This document shows positions 4,301 through 5,684 of a stretch of DNA of 5,684 bases, in pieces. A program made the position numbers and the translations under genes. The notes beneath the pieces were generated by a model that was not told the origin of the DNA, searched no databases, and was given only the letters and a program-made list of their open reading frames with translations. Source of the DNA: Desulfohalobiaceae bacterium. GTDB taxonomy: Bacteria > Desulfobacterota > Desulfovibrionia > Desulfovibrionales > Desulfothermaceae. Every line of letters starts with the position of its first letter. The stretch's first letter is position 1. The stretch spans positions 1 to 5,684 of the forward strand of contig JAIPER010000256.1 of the NCBI GenBank assembly GCA_021737115.1, given 5' to 3'.

Positions 4301-5684
4301 GGCCTGGGCGTAGACCTCATACCCGCCGGACCAGGGCAGGGATGCACTGGCCCAGGCATATGCCTCCTCATGGGCCTTGGCCAACCTGTCCATGGCTGCA
4401 AAAAATATTGATCGCTCAGTGATCTCCTGCTCAGCCTCAGCCAGGGCCTGGTCCCGGCTCTGGGCGGCAATCAGCTCCTTTCCCTGCCACTGGGCCATGA
4501 GCAGCTTCAGATCCCGTCTGTGGACCAGGGAGACCCGGATTTTGGCCAGTTTTTGAAACAATTGGGCATGACACGGGTCGCTCAAATCAAGTTTCCCTTG
4601 CTGTCCGGCTTTTTCCAGGATGCTCCCGGCATCTTTTCTGGCCCGGTGCAGTCCCTGGCTCAGGTAGGCATTTTTCAGGTCTTGTATCCTGGATCCGTCG
4701 ATTTCCAGATACCCGGTCATGTGCCAATTACGCGGCGGGTTGACTCCCACCTGGCGCAGACGCCGGGTCATATCCTCAATATGGGCCTCAATCTCCAGGT
4801 AGCCTTTCAGGTATTTCTTCTGCAGATTGACCTTTTGCAGGCGCAGACTGTTTCGGACCCAGGGTGAGGTCAGGGTTTTCCGGGCAAAACTGGAGAAGGA
4901 ATTGAATATATCTTCCGTATTTTCGACCAGGGGAAGATGCAGACGCCGGCCCAGGGCTCGCAGCTCTTTAGAAATTTCCAGAGCCTGACCGGTATGGTGC
5001 CGGGCCTGATACTCCTGTTCGGCCACATCCACGATCTGAGCAAAAGCGGCCTGGCCGGCTTGATCATAGATGCGCTTTAGCTGCACAAACATGGCCATGG
5101 CCGCGTCCCGGCCGGGATTGCCCCCCTGCTCCAGGATCCTGGCCGCGAGCAGGGAACGCCCGGTATTCAGCTTCTCCCGCAAATTTTGGTCCAGGTCAAA
5201 ATCCGGATACAGAGATGCAAACCCCTGCCTGAGAAGATCAAACTCCTTGGCCCCGGGCAGAAAATAGCGCTCTCCCCAATCATAGACCGCATCCCGGATG
5301 GCCCTTCCAGGCAGGCCGTTTTGAAAGTACCGCTCTCCGTCCCCAACCAGGCTGGAAAATTCAGGGGCCGTCTCTCCGCCTTCTTTGGTCCGGACCTTCT
5401 GCAGCCGGCCGGTGTCCGGATCAAACTTTCCGGAATCCAGGACAGCCTGAATCAGTTCTTTTTCCGCGCCCACATGCCAGGCCGAAGCTCCGAGCTGAAT
5501 GGAGGCCATGCCCAGACCGGCCACCATGGCCGGCACCTGTCCCCCTGGAACCAGACCGGCTGCTCCAATGAACAAATAGGCCGCGCTTTGGGCCATTTTC
5601 TGCCGGTCCCCTTCCAGGTATCCGGCATGCCCGTCCACCACACCCTGAAAAAAATCTCCGACTATTGGCAGATTGCGGGCAAAG
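1394..5684 (-). CDS. Very large modular protein: helical N-terminal region, PKD-like domains, SUEL lectin-like and laminin-B-like C-terminus (5' partial)
   Basis: The frame stays open to the window edge. GTG at 5639-5641 is the first start-like codon inside the window, but 14 sense codons precede it and read naturally into it, so the true start lies outside. Counting from that GTG, residues 17-52 are a Gly/Ala-rich hydrophobic stretch and 53-475 are mostly helical with two GYLEI motifs (280, 310). Residues 478-549 are a Glu/Asp/Lys/Gln-rich linker. Residues 550-742 are unassigned, with C560, C588, C682 and C694. A clear PKD domain (743-828, with PYTYAW and PGTYPVTVTV) is followed by three weaker PKD/Ig-like segments (829-948, 949-1048, 1053-1150). 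A SUEL lectin-like domain spans 1164-1226, and a laminin-B-like domain about 1268-1413. Such C-terminal domains normally act outside the cell in binding or adhesion, which I infer here. Any signal peptide would lie outside the window. No frameshift or internal stop is seen. Confidence 0.9.
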   Translation of the reverse strand, partial: FARNLPIVGDFFQGVVDGHAGYLEGDRQKMAQSAAYLFIGAAGLVPGGQVPAMVAGLGMASIQLGASAWHVGAEKELIQAVLDSGKFDPDTGRLQKVRTKEGGETAPEFSSLVGDGERYFQNGLPGRAIRDAVYDWGERYFLPGAKEFDLLRQGFASLYPDFDLDQNLREKLNTGRSLLAARILEQGGNPGRDAAMAMFVQLKRIYDQAGQAAFAQIVDVAEQEYQARHHTGQALEISKELRALGRRLHLPLVENTEDIFNSFSSFARKTLTSPWVRNSLRLQKVNLQKKYLKGYLEIEAHIEDMTRRLRQVGVNPPRNWHMTGYLEIDGSRIQDLKNAYLSQGLHRARKDAGSILEKAGQQGKLDLSDPCHAQLFQKLAKIRVSLVHRRDLKLLMAQWQGKELIAAQSRDQALAEAEQEITERSIFFAAMDRLAKAHEEAYAWASASLPWSGGYEVYAQAEEAVHTQIAKLEAEYARALEYGAKDYQACRGEEPGPAVIEEEQTAAGKGAEDIADEEDIRDKSGKEAGRDAQKQGEADQVSQPEMSGKDAEKEQQTSSDEPGFTAILPGIWKCTYIEQESGLKFKLERTTASMQNKDTEKCPKKASVWAELWGKLNPSFHPQTEEEIRSELEEEIKNKKWEDIARLRPLRIQDFAGWFYDIEVDYSKGWASPMLGYHRSGVDVHGHGYVLKGRECIEVKYGIGGSGCYNNSDRAFLESQARAAREEARGIIASLKLVPNGEFTTVPYTGPELDGSDLLQVEIEPAAKGPYRAGQVVDLQAAVSGGKVPYTYAWEGNLGTAARPGPTASFTASKPGTYPVTVTVRDKAGSQAEAGLNLEVEALQAEVKGVLPEVVYGQKAVLSVDVKGGLPGGGTGPQSLQVGENQAYVPNPDEEDEGSGLIFIWQSSPELAFARGTTSVPTTTVTYDRMGPVKIWAQILSQEGEARTTIGETPQISATLKAPAFTISFDPEQGRVGQEVRARIVSEPAVADDLIDYRWFSPKSSNRMEYANNSGVIGFTVPESGKMDLMVLARVPVHGDEISEITAGYTGGGYQVQVTVQEQGPPAMTWDPKTGGLVKIPQGNHATGARIFLQAELVGQPQPVVVRWQWTVNEGTFISNDISRTPTVSRSEPGAIAAEVEARNADDQLLGKGSISLPVVAVHAGPGTPEEPASKSSGNISVQSATYGGNCGVDPGNVTDHITEACNGKSECTYTVDYKVIGDPAYGCQKTYVVTYRCGTDTQVYEQRLSAEAGWGDKAVVLKCSPDAQDRQIQREGKNQTAAGDMSGWKASNAGFEATQGQISASPAADGKTSYYTAPDVILGDWSNVTHILLEKKSSGGRYYKGSHGDIGDIVLQGPTGSASYRLAEDHSGEWKAYRVPLNDQTWTFVDGADSMADILPDITSFRIRAEYGYGADTSAIRRIQLIRQ
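1403..1840 (-). other. Laminin-B-like domain at the C-terminus of the large protein
   Basis: Residues 1268-1413 follow the pattern of the laminin B (domain IV) family: SGWKASN near the front, YYTAPDVILGDWSN (1301-1314), the strand DIVLQGP (1339-1345), GEWKAYRVPL (1359-1368), then SMADILPDITSFRIRAEYGYG (1381-1401) and a final strand IRRIQLI. In bacteria this fold occurs at the ends of secreted or surface proteins, where it is presumed to bind ligands. The match is by pattern recognition, not a profile search. Confidence 0.7.
1964..2152 (-). other. SUEL-type (rhamnose/galactose-binding) lectin-like domain
   Basis: Residues 1164-1226 carry the spaced pattern SVQSATYGGNC (1167-1177), ACNGKSECTYTVD (1191-1203), IGDPAYGCQKTYVVTYRC (1207-1224). 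The order A-x-Y-G, C, C-N-G-K-x-x-C, G-D-P, C and a closing Y-x-C is typical of SUEL lectin domains and their bacterial relatives. Cysteines 1177, 1192, 1198, 1214 and 1224 (with 1250 nearby) suggest disulfides, hence an oxidising, extracytoplasmic location. Sugar binding is inferred from the family. Confidence 0.7.
2192..3415 (-). other. PKD/Ig-like beta-domain region (one clear, three weaker segments)
   Basis: The segment at residues 743-828 has the PKD/SprB-like signature: GGKVPYTYAWEG, then GTYPVTVTVRDKAGS. The next three segments keep the alternating strand pattern, with the central aromatic strands FIWQSSP (889-895), YRWFSP (983-988) and WQWTVNEG (1094-1101), but lack the classic glycines and are divergent. 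The second contains an acidic loop, NPDEEDEG (877-884), that might bind a cation. Such arrays usually act as rigid spacers holding binding domains away from the cell. Boundaries are approximate. Confidence 0.65.
3995..4210 (-). other. Highly charged low-complexity linker in the large protein
   Basis: Residues 478-549 consist almost wholly of Glu, Asp, Lys, Gln, Ala, Gly and Ser, with no hydrophobic core residues. It is probably a disordered hinge between the helical N-terminal half and the C-terminal half. Confidence 0.75.
4676..4804 (-). repeat. Two-copy internal protein repeat with the GYLEI motif
   Basis: GYLEIEAHIEDM (residues 280-291) and GYLEIDGSRIQDL (310-322) share the same start and hydrophobic pattern and lie 30 residues apart, in a helical region. 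They may be two turns of a small repeat unit; no third copy is evident in the visible part. Confidence 0.45.

Noticed and set aside
5639..5641. GTG as the true start of the large gene
   Set aside because: The frame continues to the window edge with protein-like sequence (including LPIVGDFFQG just before the GTG) and there is no ribosome binding site before it, so the gene almost certainly starts outside the window.
5167..5643. Minus-strand frames overlapping the large gene in another register (5167-5424, 5452-5643)
   Set aside because: They are low-quality, Pro/Arg/Trp-rich translations inside the much longer large frame, which has domain support.

Overview
The window has two halves of very different composition. 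Bases 1-380 are strongly AT-rich and non-coding; only 10 of the first 60 bases are G or C. From about 384 onward the DNA is GC-rich and almost fully coding. The family of the first gene (DUF169/COG2043) is common in anaerobes such as sulfate-reducing Desulfobacterota, clostridia and methanogens. With the GC-rich coding style, a Desulfovibrio-like deltaproteobacterium is a reasonable but unproven guess.

Layout. Bases 1-380 hold a perfect 13-bp inverted repeat (155-183), a 10-bp palindrome (217-226), a good sigma70-type promoter (278-306) and three TATCAC boxes spaced exactly 10 bp apart (349-374). A DUF169 gene runs rightward to 1136. The conserved part of its reading frame starts at 384, immediately after an in-frame stop and at the composition boundary, so its 5' end looks shortened or uses an unusual start. 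Two genes run leftward and meet it tail to tail after a 39-bp gap. The first is a very large modular gene (1394 to beyond 5684, 5' end outside the window). The second is a 67-codon membrane-protein gene (1176-1379), 14 bp downstream of the first, with a strong ribosome binding site.

The large protein (at least 1429 visible residues) is the main object of interest. Its N-terminal half is mostly helical, with a Gly/Ala-rich hydrophobic stretch, and is followed by a very charged linker and an unassigned Cys-containing region. Then come one clear and three weaker PKD/Ig-like beta domains, a SUEL (rhamnose/galactose-binding) lectin-like domain, and a laminin-B-like domain at the very C-terminus. 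The C-terminal half reads as an extracellular binding or adhesion module; the N-terminal half is unrecognised. The small protein is probably cotranscribed with it, with one membrane span and an all-acidic tail, and may be a partner. Nothing in the sequence links the DUF169 gene functionally to these two.
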